Origin: Enterococcus_E cecorum_B
GTDB lineage: Bacteria > Bacillota > Bacilli > Lactobacillales > Enterococcaceae
Assembly (NCBI GenBank): GCA_946499615.1
Contig: CAMMST010000016.1
Location: 1-45,640, forward strand
Direction of reading: 5' to 3'
DNA length: 45,640 nucleotides
Positions 16,056 to 24,364 of this stretch are shown here, one piece after another. Within the stretch, counting starts at the first letter, position 1. Every line of letters starts with the position of its first letter. Position numbers and translations under genes: made by a program. Below the pieces are notes generated by a model. It was not told where the DNA came from. It was given only the letters and a program-made list of their open reading frames with translations, and did no database searches.

Positions 16056-16103
16056 AGGAATTTTCCTTACTTCTGCCCTTTTTTCAGGATAGGGGTTTAT
16101 AAG

Positions 16104-16991
16104 ATGGAAACTCAATTGCGTGCATATCTTCATTATTTAACGACAGAAAAACATTTAGCTCAAAATTCATTAGTGAGTTATGAGCGGGACTTAAAGCATT
16201 ATTTTGCATTTTTAAAAGAAAAAAACATAACCAATTTCGAACAAGTGCAAAAATCCCATGTACAGCAATTTTTACGCAAATTACAAGAGGATAAGCGTGC
16301 GACTTCTTCTATTATGCGGATGTTAAGTAGTATCAAAAATTTTCATTTATATTTACAACTCCAACAAATCACTACACATAATCCTGCAAGTAGCATCGAG
16401 ATGGCAAAACTTGCGCCTAAAGTTCCCGAGTATTTGACAATTGAAGAAGTGAATCAATTATTGCAATTGCCAGACACCAAAAGTTTGCGAGGTGTTCGTG
16501 ATCGGGCTATTTTAGAGCTGTTGTATGCTACGGGAATAAGGGTCAGTGAGTGTATCGCTTTAAAGGTTGAAAATGTACATTTAGAGTTAGCTTATCTTGA
16601 ATTTGAAGGAAAAGGACAAAAGGTGCGTATATTACCCTTGGGCAGCGAATGTGTCAAATGGTTGAAAACGTATCTATCCCATGTACGGCCATCTTTAATG
16701 AATCATCAAGAGAATCAGATTCTTTTTTTAACCCAACAAGGAAGAGCATTTACGAGACAAGGCCTGTGGAAAAATCTAAAAAAATATGTCGCGCAATCAG
16801 GTATTCAAAAAGTTGTGACTCCACAGACTTTACGGCATAGTTTAGCCATCCATCTTTTACAAAATGGCGCTGATTTAGCAAGTGTGCAAGAATTACTGGG
16901 GCATGTGGATTTATCAACGACACAAATGTATGTGCAAGCAACAAAGCGCCGATTAAGTGAATCTTATCAACAATTTTTCCCTAGAGCATAG
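16104..16991 (+). CDS. xerD: Tyrosine recombinase XerD
   Basis: A 295-residue Xer recombinase that would resolve chromosome dimers at dif. It has a SAM-like core-binding N-domain (1-100) and a catalytic domain with Arg146 (GIRVSE), Lys170 (EGKGQK), Arg244 (in TLRHS), His267 (LLGHVD) and nucleophile Tyr276 (TTQMYV). The residue that is His in the usual H-x-L-R box is Gln241 here (codon CAG), so one of the conserved catalytic residues is absent. Gene order fur-xerD-scpAB supports XerD rather than a mobile integrase. A weakened enzyme, or an Enterococcaceae-specific variant, is possible. Confidence 0.9.
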   Translation: METQLRAYLHYLTTEKHLAQNSLVSYERDLKHYFAFLKEKNITNFEQVQKSHVQQFLRKLQEDKRATSSIMRMLSSIKNFHLYLQLQQITTHNPASSIEMAKLAPKVPEYLTIEEVNQLLQLPDTKSLRGVRDRAILELLYATGIRVSECIALKVENVHLELAYLEFEGKGQKVRILPLGSECVKWLKTYLSHVRPSLMNHQENQILFLTQQGRAFTRQGLWKNLKKYVAQSGIQKVVTPQTLRHSLAIHLLQNGADLASVQELLGHVDLSTTQMYVQATKRRLSESYQQFFPRA

Positions 16992-17006
16992 AAATGAGGT
17001 ATCTAT

Positions 17007-17747
17007 TTGGAATTACAATTTAAGCTTGAAGGTTTTGAGGGACCTTTAGACTTATTATTACATTTGATAAACAAGTTAGAAATTGATATATATGATATTC
17101 CGATTGCTGAAATCACGGAGCAATATTTAGAATATCTACATGCCATGCAGACTTTTGAACTAGAAATTGCTGGTGAATATATTGTGATGGCGGCAACCTT
17201 AATGGCAATGAAAAGCAAAATGTTATTACCAACGCAACAAGTGGATTTTGATGAAGATTCGCAATATGAAGAAGACCCCAGAGAAGCTTTAGTGGAACAA
17301 TTATTGGAGTATCGTAAATATAAATATGCGGCCAAAGAATTATCTAAAAAAGCCGAAGAACGGAGCCAATATTATACGAAGCGTCCCTCTGATTTACAAG
17401 AGTATCAGCAAGAGGTACGCCTAGATTTAAATCAGGCCAATACGATTGATTTATTTTTAGCTTTTCATCATATTTTGGAAAAACAAAAACGTAAAATGAA
17501 TGTCGAAGCTACTGTGGTGGCAGACGAGTTTAGTATTGAAGATAAAATGGTCGAAATTCAAGAAAGATTGTTACAAGTTCCTATTAAACAAGGTGTCACA
17601 CTAGATAGTTTATTAACAACATACAATCGTAGCGAAATAGTTATTACTTTTATGGCATTGTTAGAATTATTAAAACACCAACAAATTAAAGTACAACAAG
17701 CAGCAAGTTATGAGCCATTATATTTGTACCGAGTAGAGGAAGTGTAA
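17007..17747 (+). CDS. scpA: Segregation and condensation protein A
   Basis: Kleisin subunit of the SMC-ScpAB condensin complex that organises and segregates the chromosome. The 246-residue protein has the typical opening FKLEGFEGPLDLLLHLI, the SMC-neck-binding N-domain, an acidic middle and a C-terminal winged helix. TTG start with GAGG eight bases upstream. It is 15 bp from xerD and 2 bp from scpB, forming an operon. Confidence 0.95.
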   Translation: MELQFKLEGFEGPLDLLLHLINKLEIDIYDIPIAEITEQYLEYLHAMQTFELEIAGEYIVMAATLMAMKSKMLLPTQQVDFDEDSQYEEDPREALVEQLLEYRKYKYAAKELSKKAEERSQYYTKRPSDLQEYQQEVRLDLNQANTIDLFLAFHHILEKQKRKMNVEATVVADEFSIEDKMVEIQERLLQVPIKQGVTLDSLLTTYNRSEIVITFMALLELLKHQQIKVQQAASYEPLYLYRVEEV

Positions 17748-17749
17748 TT

Positions 17750-18346
17750 TTGGATATTAGTCAATTGGAAGCTTTATTATTTGTAGCAGGCGATGAAGGG
17801 ATGAGTATCAATGAATTAAGCTATGTTCTTTCTTTATCGACTGAACAAGTATTTGAAGGCTTAGTACAATTAAATCAAAAGTATAAAGAAGATGAAACAT
17901 GTGCCATTGAACTGAAAGAGTATGCCAATCGATATATGATGACTACCAAAGGAAAGTATCAAAATCTTTTACAAAAATACAGTCAATCACCGATGGCCGC
18001 TCGCTTATCTCAAGCTGCGTTAGAAACTTTGGCTGTCATTGCGTATAAACAGCCTTTAACGCGTATGGAAGTAGATCAAATTCGTGGCGTCAACTCCAGT
18101 GCTTCTATCCAAAAATTACTAAACTTTCAGCTAATTGAAGAAAAAGGTCGCTTAGAAGCACCAGGTCGTCCTAGAATCTATGGAACAACCGCTTATTTTA
18201 TGGATTATTTTGGTTTGAAAAATATAGAAGAGTTACCAGATATTTCTGAAATGGAAGCTGATTTAGCTCAAAATCAAACGCAGTTATTATTTCAAGGATT
18301 GGCCGAAGAGGAAGAAGAAAATCCTGAAAACTTAGAACAAGATTAA
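17750..18346 (+). CDS. scpB: Segregation and condensation protein B
   Basis: A 198-residue partner of ScpA; two tandem winged-helix domains form a dimer that clamps the kleisin. Diagnostic segments are QLEALLFVAGDEG, LETLAVIAYKQPLTRMEVDQIRGV and the GRPRIYGTT stretch. TTG start, two bases after the scpA stop, with GAGGAAG at the scpA end as ribosome site. The stop TAA shares a base with an ATG (TAATG). Confidence 0.95.
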   Translation: MDISQLEALLFVAGDEGMSINELSYVLSLSTEQVFEGLVQLNQKYKEDETCAIELKEYANRYMMTTKGKYQNLLQKYSQSPMAARLSQAALETLAVIAYKQPLTRMEVDQIRGVNSSASIQKLLNFQLIEEKGRLEAPGRPRIYGTTAYFMDYFGLKNIEELPDISEMEADLAQNQTQLLFQGLAEEEEENPENLEQD

Positions 18347-18363
18347 TGGAAAAGAGGAAAACG

Positions 18364-19080
18364 ATGGAAAGACTACAAAAAGTAATTGCTCACGCCGGGG
18401 TGGCTTCTAGACGTAAAGCTGAGCAACTAATTTTAGATGGTAAAGTAAAAGTCAATGGTCAGACTGTGACAACACTTGGCGTCAAGGTCAGTGCTACAGA
18501 TGAAGTAAGTGTCGATGATGTCCCGATTTATCAAGAAGAACCAGTATACTACATGTTTTATAAACCACGTGGAGTGATAACAGCTGTTGAAGACGATAAG
18601 GGTCGTGCCGTTGTAACAGATTATTTTACGGATGTGGCACAAAGAATTTATCCAGTAGGACGATTAGATTACGATACATCTGGATTGCTTTTATTAACGA
18701 ATGATGGTCAATTTGCCCAACGTCTAACACATCCTAAGCATGAAGTGGAAAAAACATATGTTGCCAAAGTCAAAGGTTTAGCTGATTCTAAAAAGCTTTA
18801 TCCTTTAACAAAAGGTTTACGCTATGAAAAAGTGAACTATGCGCCGGCTCGCTATGAAATTTTATCGACCAATCAAAGCAATGGAACAAGTATTGTGAAA
18901 TTAATGATTCATGAAGGAAAAAATCACCAAGTCAAAAATATGTTCAAGGCTTTAGATTTACCAGTGATGAAATTAAAACGTGAAGGCTATGGTGATTTAA
19001 CATTAGGTAATCTTCGTCCAGGACAATATCGCCCATTAACCAATAAAGAAGTCAAACATTTACTACATTTATCAAAATAG
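18364..19080 (+). CDS. rluB: 23S rRNA pseudouridine synthase, RluB/RsuA family
   Basis: A 238-residue RNA pseudouridine synthase: N-terminal S4 RNA-binding domain (RLQKVIAHAGVASRRKAEQLI) followed by the catalytic domain with the Asp in GRLDYDTSG and the KNHQVKNM motif. It isomerises a uridine in rRNA; RluB (23S) is favoured by the scpAB linkage. I prefer ATG 18364 (AGAGGA five bases upstream). The ATG at 18346 overlapping the scpB stop is in frame and could be used by coupling, adding six residues. Confidence 0.92.
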   Translation: MERLQKVIAHAGVASRRKAEQLILDGKVKVNGQTVTTLGVKVSATDEVSVDDVPIYQEEPVYYMFYKPRGVITAVEDDKGRAVVTDYFTDVAQRIYPVGRLDYDTSGLLLLTNDGQFAQRLTHPKHEVEKTYVAKVKGLADSKKLYPLTKGLRYEKVNYAPARYEILSTNQSNGTSIVKLMIHEGKNHQVKNMFKALDLPVMKLKREGYGDLTLGNLRPGQYRPLTNKEVKHLLHLSK

Positions 19081-19118
19081 CCGATTGTAATTTATTTCAC
19101 ATAAATTGGGCAAAAAGG

Positions 19119-19146
19119 TTGTTTTATTTCTGAATAGGTGTATAAT
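19119..19146 (+). promoter_or_regulatory. Promoter of the FMN riboswitch-ribU transcript
   Basis: TTGTTT (19119-19124), a 16-bp spacer and a perfect TATAAT (19141-19146), about 30 bases before the riboswitch. Confidence 0.65.
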
Positions 19147-19179
19147 GTAGCTGAACTTGAAAAAATATAGCATAAGGTT

Positions 19180-19306
19180 CGTCTTCAGGGGCAGGGTGTA
19201 ATTCCCGACCGGTGGTGATAGTCCACGACCTGTTTGGTAAGTTTACTTATTGAATGGCTGAGCTGGTGAAATTCCAGTACCGACAGTATAGTCTGGATAA
19301 AGAAGA
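19180..19306 (+). promoter_or_regulatory. FMN riboswitch (RFN element)
   Basis: The hallmark conserved segments are present in order: CTTCAGGGGCAGGGTG, CCGACCGGTGGTGATAGTCC, GAGCTGGTGAAATTCCAGTA, CCGACAGTATAGTCTGGAT, closing with GAAG to pair with the opening CTTC (19183-19186/19302-19305). It binds FMN and controls ribU through the terminator at 19347-19379. Confidence 0.96.
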
Positions 19307-19346
19307 TTGGCGTATTTGATTTACTCTATTTTTGTGTAATGATGTA

Positions 19347-19379
19347 CCCTATTTTTCCCCTGGAAAAATAGGGTTTTTT
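19347..19379 (+). terminator. Riboswitch-controlled terminator
   Basis: CCCTATTTTTCC (19347-19358) pairs with GGAAAAATAGGG (19362-19373), followed by T6. As the expression platform of the FMN riboswitch it should form when FMN is bound. Confidence 0.9.
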
Positions 19380-19600
19380 GCATGAAGAATGAGAAGTGAC
19401 TGGCTAAGCTACAAGCGGATAAAGTTTTCCAACATGTCGGGAAAGTTTAAAAAGATGAGACTTTTCCAGACGGAGTGGCTTATATGTCGAAGTGCTTAGC
19501 CGCACAGAAATTTCTTGGTGTAAAATGCCATCTCATTTCATAAAAAGGTAGTTAGATAGGTTCATTCATGGAGATGATCCTTGTAAGGAGGATTAATTTT
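19380..19600 (+). promoter_or_regulatory. Second structured leader region before ribU
   Basis: After the riboswitch terminator 221 bases remain before ribU. They include a perfect long-range stem GGCTAAGC (19402-19409) / GCTTAGCC (19494-19501) enclosing smaller competing pairings (GGGAAAGT against flanking TTTTCC runs). There is no open frame and no T run. This is unexplained by the RFN element. Confidence 0.4.
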
Positions 19601-20203
19601 ATGAAGAATAGTAGAGTTCAAAAATTAGTAGGTGTAGCTGTGTTAGCTGCGATGGCGTTAGTGTTACAATATTTGGCTTTTCCAATACTTCCGGCCTTTA
19701 GTTTCCTTAAAATTGATTTCAGTGATATTCCAGTCTTATTGAGCATGTTTTTATTCGGTCCATTAGCGGGTGTGAGTACGGCATTTATTCGTTCGTTCTT
19801 ACATTTACTAACTACAGGAATTGCTGATCCGGCCAATATGGTTGGTGATGTCGCTAGTTTTTTAGCTAGTATGGTTTTTGCCTTGCCGATTTACATGTTT
19901 TTTAAAGATGGTGCTAAAAAATCAAATCGTTATCTAGGTTTATTTATAGGCATTTGTTCATTAACGTTGTTTATGAGTGTGGCAAATTATTTTGTCATTA
20001 CACCACTTTATTTACATTTCTACTCACTATCTGCTAACCAAATGTTAGGCATGGCATTAAGCAAGTATATTGCGATTGGAATTGTACCTTTTAATATCAT
20101 TAAGGGTGCCTTTGTTTCCGTAGTATTTGTCGTTTTACATGCAAAATTATTGCCTTGGCTTTCACGTAAAACCGTTCGAAAAACGAGTGTAAATATTCAT
20201 TAA
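19601..20203 (+). CDS. ribU: Riboflavin ECF transporter substrate-binding subunit RibU
   Basis: A 200-residue S component that captures riboflavin and docks with the shared energy-coupling module (EcfA/A'/T, not in this window). About six membrane helices are visible. The family motif region around AFSFLKIDFSDIPVLLSMFLFGP is clear. ATG 19601 is chosen because AAGGAGG lies eight bases upstream; a longer in-frame start at 19568 lacks one. The upstream FMN riboswitch confirms the vitamin B2 role: FMN excess stops transcription. Confidence 0.95.
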   Translation: MKNSRVQKLVGVAVLAAMALVLQYLAFPILPAFSFLKIDFSDIPVLLSMFLFGPLAGVSTAFIRSFLHLLTTGIADPANMVGDVASFLASMVFALPIYMFFKDGAKKSNRYLGLFIGICSLTLFMSVANYFVITPLYLHFYSLSANQMLGMALSKYIAIGIVPFNIIKGAFVSVVFVVLHAKLLPWLSRKTVRKTSVNIH

Positions 20204-20212
20204 TTTATATGA

Positions 20213-20240
20213 GGCCCTCTGTTTTTAGGGGGGCTTTTTT
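20213..20240 (+). terminator. Terminator of ribU
   Basis: GCCCTCT pairs with AGGGGGGC (one G-U) around a short T-rich loop, followed by T6. Confidence 0.7.
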
Positions 20241-20247
20241 GTATACT

Positions 20248-20413
20248 CTCACTGTGAGCGTTACTCACTAGATATTTTTCATATCTAATTAGTCAATTTT
20301 TACTTGACTAAATCTCTATCAAAGTACAGAAAATCAACAGGATGATTTTGTACTTTACTTATTTCCTTACATGGCCACGAAGTAGAATTCCCCTTCTATT
20401 TTGTGGTTTTTTT
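20248..20413 (+). ncRNA. Candidate small RNA: hairpin series ending in an intrinsic terminator
   Basis: The gap 20204-20580 has no gene. After the ribU terminator come four further hairpins: GTGAG/CTCAC (20254-20268), AGATAT/ATATCT (20270-20286), AGTCAA/TTGACT (20291-20309) and AAAGTAC...AAAATCA/TGATTTTGTACTTT (20321-20356). A 13-bp stem with two G-U pairs follows (20375-20387/20394-20406) with T7, a textbook terminator. That implies a transcript ending here. Its promoter is not clear (TATACT at 20242 lacks a good -35). It matches no RNA family I can recognise. Confidence 0.4.
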
Positions 20414-20459
20414 AGTTTTTTTAATTGAAAATTTTTTCTTTCAAGATATAGGTTGTCTA

Positions 20460-20490
20460 CATAGTTTTTTTAAGTAAACTATGGTAAAAT
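20460..20490 (+). promoter_or_regulatory. Promoter with palindromic operator before the WYL gene
   Basis: CATAGTTT (20460-20467) and AAACTATG (20476-20483) form a perfect 8-bp inverted repeat with an 8-bp gap, directly abutting TAAAAT (20485-20490), which has an extended -10 TGG. A repressor or autoregulator site is likely by position. Confidence 0.45.
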
Positions 20491-20580
20491 AATGGTGATT
20501 AAATAATTTATTATATTATTTATTTGTCAACTTTCGAGGATGGGGAAGTTATATAATTTAATTGTTTGGGGATGGATAAA

Positions 20581-21585
20581 ATGAAAGACAACCGATGGCG
20601 ATTATTAGATATATTTACACAATTATTGGAAGGAAAAGCCATTAAAATTAGTGAATTAGTTGAGAAAAAATATGGGACAGAAGATACGATTCGTAAAGAT
20701 AAAGATTCTATCCGTGCATTTTTAGCGGAAAAAGATTTAGATCGTGGATTATTTGGTCAGGTGGAATATCAGCATGGCATCGGTTTTTATTTAGATCGCT
20801 CTTTTACCTTAACGGATGATGAAAGAATCGCGATGATTAAGGTTTTGTTATCAAGCCGGGCGCTACATCGTGAAGAAATGTTGCCGATTGTGGATAAATT
20901 AATTAAACAATCAAGTGAACCCAAACGCTTAGAAGGTATGGTAAAAAGTGAAAAATTCACCTATAATGGCGTACCTAAAAGTGTGGATATGCTTGAACGG
21001 ATTAAATTAATTCAATATGCCACGGAACATCAAATTCCGGTTTCTTTTACCTATCAAAAGAACTTTCAGACTTTTGAATATAATCGGATTCCATTAGGTG
21101 TGGTATTTATTGATATTTATTTTTATATGATTTCTGCTTCACACACTTCTGAAGACTTTTTAGATTTCGAACATGCCAATAAATTTAGGATTAATAATAT
21201 GTCCAATTTACGAATTGATGAAAGTGTATCAGTTCCTCGATTGCAATATTCACAATTTCCTAAGTTAGGTGAACTTAGAAATCAAACGGGTCGCTGGGCA
21301 TTTTTAGGTAAACCCATCGAATTAGAAGTAGAATGTCTATTTGATCCGGCTTATATTTTGGATAGATTTCCAGAGTCAAGGATTATTTCTCAAGATCCAG
21401 AAAAGAAAGTGGCCAAGATGGTAATTCCAACAAATGATGGATATGGAACGAAAATGTGGATTTTAAGTCAATCAAATTCGATGAAAGTGAATAAACCAAA
21501 CTATATGCGGAATTCAATCATTCAAATATTAAATCAAATCGCAAATTTATATGGCTATGAACTTGTAAAAAAAGTCGATAATTAA
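20581..21585 (+). CDS. WYL-domain transcriptional regulator
   Basis: A 334-residue regulator: N-terminal helix-turn-helix of DeoR style (ISELVEKKYGTEDTIRKDKDSIRAFL), a central WYL domain (about 140-225, IPVSFTYQKNFQTFEYNRIPLGVVFIDIYFYMIS) and a C-terminal WCX-like extension (about 240-330). WYL proteins sense small ligands or nucleic acids; the target here is unknown. The ATG at 20581 is preferred because GGGGATGG sits upstream; an ATG at 20572 is too close to it. Monocistronic, behind a palindromic operator candidate. Confidence 0.85.
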   Translation: MKDNRWRLLDIFTQLLEGKAIKISELVEKKYGTEDTIRKDKDSIRAFLAEKDLDRGLFGQVEYQHGIGFYLDRSFTLTDDERIAMIKVLLSSRALHREEMLPIVDKLIKQSSEPKRLEGMVKSEKFTYNGVPKSVDMLERIKLIQYATEHQIPVSFTYQKNFQTFEYNRIPLGVVFIDIYFYMISASHTSEDFLDFEHANKFRINNMSNLRIDESVSVPRLQYSQFPKLGELRNQTGRWAFLGKPIELEVECLFDPAYILDRFPESRIISQDPEKKVAKMVIPTNDGYGTKMWILSQSNSMKVNKPNYMRNSIIQILNQIANLYGYELVKKVDN

Positions 21586-21617
21586 AAATCTGTCAGGAAT
21601 TTTCTTGACAGATTTTT
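21586..21617. terminator. Terminator of the WYL gene, probably bidirectional
   Basis: AAATCTGTCA (21586-21595) pairs with TGACAGATTT (21606-21615) between A and T runs. The convergent ferredoxin gene ends 45 bp further right. Confidence 0.8.
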
Positions 21618-21660
21618 CGCGCTTTTTTTATTTTTTTGCGTATTTATATAATAGGAACGC

Positions 21661-21879
21661 TTATTTTTCTAGTAAAATTGCTCGCACTGGACATTTTTGG
21701 TAAGCTTGTAGTACGGATGGATAAGCCTCGGTTTGGATATATTGATGATTGGCCGCTTTTTCTTGCTTGAAAAGAACAATGCCTTCCTCATCATAATCAA
21801 ATATATCTGGGGCATAAAGCGCACAAAGTCCACAAGCAATACATTGTTCTGGAATAATTTCGCAGCGTTTAGTATGCAT
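21661..21879 (-). CDS. fer: Ferredoxin, single [4Fe-4S]
   Basis: A 72-residue electron carrier with cluster ligands Cys13, Cys16, Cys19 (CIACGLC) and Cys63 (KCP). The acidic middle (DIFDYDEEG) is typical of Bacillus-type monocluster ferredoxins. It is divergent from ypbB-recQ, as in Bacillus. Only 26 bp separate the two start codons, so its promoter must lie within the ypbB coding region. Confidence 0.93.
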   Translation of the reverse strand: MHTKRCEIIPEQCIACGLCALYAPDIFDYDEEGIVLFKQEKAANHQYIQTEAYPSVLQAYQKCPVRAILLEK

Positions 21880-21905
21880 TTTCTCACTACTTTCTGGAGG
21901 TTATT

Positions 21906-22895
21906 ATGGATGAATTTATTTTAGCTTTGTTTGGTGAAAATGACAAGTTACGGAAGAATACTTTATTTCAAATATTGGTGGGAAAAAAGTCTGCCTCGAT
22001 GTTGTATTATGCCTATGCTCATCAATTATTAAATATTGTAGGGATTTTTCCGCATTTATCAAAAGCAGAATATGAAAAAATAATCCAACGCTTGGTTAAT
22101 CAAAAAGCAGTATTCATTCTTGAAAATGAGCTTGTACGTGTAAAAGTCATCCCTTCTTTATTCACACAAGAGCCTTATTGTCATCTCAATCATTTTCGTC
22201 TCAAAAATGGTCTGACATTATGGCGCATGTTGCAATTATTTCTTTGTCGTCTTTCTTATTGGCCGAAAGATTATCAAGGACCAATATTAGAAAATAGCCC
22301 CTTTTATTTGCTAAATGTAGATGAGATGATGGAAGAAATGGATGAAGAGTGCAAACAACAAATTCATGAAGAACTAAGCCTGATTTTCTCACAAATGCCG
22401 CAAGAACAGGCAAATTTTTTAGCGAATACTTTTTCTGGCAAGCATATTTCTGGAAAAACTTTCTATCAAGTATTACCTGAAGATTTGCATGCGCCCTTTG
22501 ATATTTGTTACACCTTTGCTTGTGTGGAAAGATTCTGGTCTTATTTGATGGCACATACCGAATTTTTATTGTTTCAATTGTTTAAACCTTTTATTCTAGA
22601 CAATTATAAACAAAGCATGCTTGTTACGCGTCAATATTATAAATTTGGTTATGACGTAGAGAAGATTGCACAAATACGAGGCTTGAAAGAAGGAACAATA
22701 ACAGACCATTTAATTGAATGGGCAATTTTAGATGATAAATTTCCATTTAAAGATTTTCAATTACTGACACAAGATGAAAAATTATTAGATTATCGATATA
22801 AAGAACTTGTAGAAGAAAATCCTGAAATTTCATTTTTACAGTATCGCTTAAGTCAAATCGCAATATTGAAGGGAAGAAATAAGCATGAATCATAA
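21906..22895 (+). CDS. YpbB-like helicase-associated HTH protein
   Basis: A 329-residue protein in the position of B. subtilis ypbB, between fer and the RecQ homologue. The C-terminal part (RQYYKFGYDVEKIAQIRGLKEGTITDHLIEWA) is the helix-turn-helix often found fused or adjacent to RecQ helicases. The remainder is helical with no catalytic motif. Its 3' end overlaps recQ by 11 bases, so the two are translationally coupled and probably act together. GGAGG sits eight bases before the ATG. Confidence 0.85.
   Translation: MDEFILALFGENDKLRKNTLFQILVGKKSASMLYYAYAHQLLNIVGIFPHLSKAEYEKIIQRLVNQKAVFILENELVRVKVIPSLFTQEPYCHLNHFRLKNGLTLWRMLQLFLCRLSYWPKDYQGPILENSPFYLLNVDEMMEEMDEECKQQIHEELSLIFSQMPQEQANFLANTFSGKHISGKTFYQVLPEDLHAPFDICYTFACVERFWSYLMAHTEFLLFQLFKPFILDNYKQSMLVTRQYYKFGYDVEKIAQIRGLKEGTITDHLIEWAILDDKFPFKDFQLLTQDEKLLDYRYKELVEENPEISFLQYRLSQIAILKGRNKHES
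21918..21946 (-). promoter_or_regulatory. Promoter of fer inside the ypbB gene
   Basis: On the minus strand TTGTCA (21946-21941), a 17-bp spacer and TAAAAT (21923-21918). It lies within the first 14 codons of ypbB. Confidence 0.55.
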
Positions 22896-24279
22896 TTTAG
22901 AACAAGTTTTAAAAGAAAATTTTGGCTATGATTCGTTTCGAGGACTACAAGAAGAGATTATTCAAACCGTACTTAATCATCAGGACTGTTTAGCGATTTT
23001 GCCTACGGGGACTGGAAAAAGCTTATGTTATCAACTGCCGGGGGTATTGCTGGAAGGAATTGTTGTTATTGTTTCACCATTATTATCTTTAATGGAAGAT
23101 CAAGTGAATGGTTTATTACAAATGAAAAAGTTTTCGGCAGTGGCTATGAATAGTTTATTAACGAAAGCTGAAAGAGAATATGTTCTTACTCATTTATCGG
23201 AGTATCAATATATTTATTTGAGTCCTGAGATGCTCTCACAGCCTGAGTGTATTCAAGCACTTAGCAGACAAAAGATAGCCCTTTTTGTTATTGATGAAGC
23301 GCATTGTCTATCACAGTGGGGCGTAGATTTTCGACCTGAGTATCGCAATTTAAAATGGGTGAAACAGCAATTAAATCATCCGACTACGTTAGCCCTAACC
23401 GCAAGTGCTCCACCAAAAGTGAAAGCGGAAATTCAAGCGTTATTGCTAGACTCTGATGCTCAAGTATTTGAATTACCAGTGAACCGTCCGAATATCTATC
23501 TACAAGTTGAAAAAACAAATGATAAAGAAGCAGCCTTATTGAACTATTTACAAGAATTATCGGGCACAGGGATTATTTACTGTGCTACTCGTGCGCAGGT
23601 GGAAGATTTGTATGAACGTTTAAAACAAGATTATGCAATTGGCTATTATCACGGTGGACTTTCGAGTAATCAACGTCGCTTACTCCAAACGCAATTCCAA
23701 AAAAATCAATTGCAACTTTTGGTAGCGACAAATGCCTTTGGAATGGGGATCAATAAGTCTGATATTCGTTTTGTGATTCATTACGATTTACCGGATAATT
23801 TGGAAAGCTATGTACAAGAAATTGGGCGTGCAGGACGGGATGGCAAGCCTAGTATGGCAATCTTACTTTATCAAAATCACGATGAACAAATCCATTATTA
23901 TATGCAAAATCAAACAAGAAATGAACGCGAAGTCTTTGAATTATTGGATGTAGCTAAAAATGGTGCGCAGAAATATTTTAGTGAATTACAACAAAAATGG
24001 TTTCGTCAAATTCAGCGTGAAGATTATCATTTATTTATGGAAGAAATTAAAGCCAATGAAAAGGTAAAGCAAGCACAGTTACAGACGATGTTAAGCTATA
24101 TCCATACGAATCAATGCCGGCGTGATTTTATTGCTCAGTATTTTGAAAACCCAACGCCAGACAAACAAGCACTTTGTTGTGATAATCATGGACCTTTTGA
24201 TTATCAATTATTGTTGAAATCAAACATTCAAAATGAAAAAATAGCGAATTGGCAGGATGTTTTGCTAAAAATTTTTTAA
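22885..24279 (+). CDS. recQ: ATP-dependent DNA helicase RecQ (RecS-like)
   Basis: A 464-residue superfamily 2 3'-5' helicase acting in recombination and fork repair. Walker A is TGTGKS (residues 41-46) and Walker B is DEAH (137-140); helicase motifs V-VI are seen in ATNAFGMGINKSDIRFVIHYD and QEIGRAGRDG. The zinc-binding region is short (CRRDF then CCDNH) and no HRDC domain follows, as in the short RecS of Bacillus. GAAGGGAAG is upstream, inside ypbB. Confidence 0.93.
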   Translation: MNHNLEQVLKENFGYDSFRGLQEEIIQTVLNHQDCLAILPTGTGKSLCYQLPGVLLEGIVVIVSPLLSLMEDQVNGLLQMKKFSAVAMNSLLTKAEREYVLTHLSEYQYIYLSPEMLSQPECIQALSRQKIALFVIDEAHCLSQWGVDFRPEYRNLKWVKQQLNHPTTLALTASAPPKVKAEIQALLLDSDAQVFELPVNRPNIYLQVEKTNDKEAALLNYLQELSGTGIIYCATRAQVEDLYERLKQDYAIGYYHGGLSSNQRRLLQTQFQKNQLQLLVATNAFGMGINKSDIRFVIHYDLPDNLESYVQEIGRAGRDGKPSMAILLYQNHDEQIHYYMQNQTRNEREVFELLDVAKNGAQKYFSELQQKWFRQIQREDYHLFMEEIKANEKVKQAQLQTMLSYIHTNQCRRDFIAQYFENPTPDKQALCCDNHGPFDYQLLLKSNIQNEKIANWQDVLLKIF

Positions 24280-24325
24280 GTTCCGCGATTCTCCTAAATT
24301 TTTTGAACACAAGTAATCTTTGCTA

Positions 24326-24334
24326 TGATATAAT
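24326..24334 (+). promoter_or_regulatory. Extended -10 promoter of the LysM gene
   Basis: TGA followed by a perfect TATAAT (24329-24334), 31 bases before the start codon. The -35 is weak. Confidence 0.5.
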
Positions 24335-24364
24335 GAGACGGAAAGATTGTAGGAGGGAATTATT

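Noticed and set aside
20242..20247. TATACT as a promoter for the candidate small RNA
   Set aside because: No acceptable -35 at 16-18 bp and no extended -10; left unassigned.
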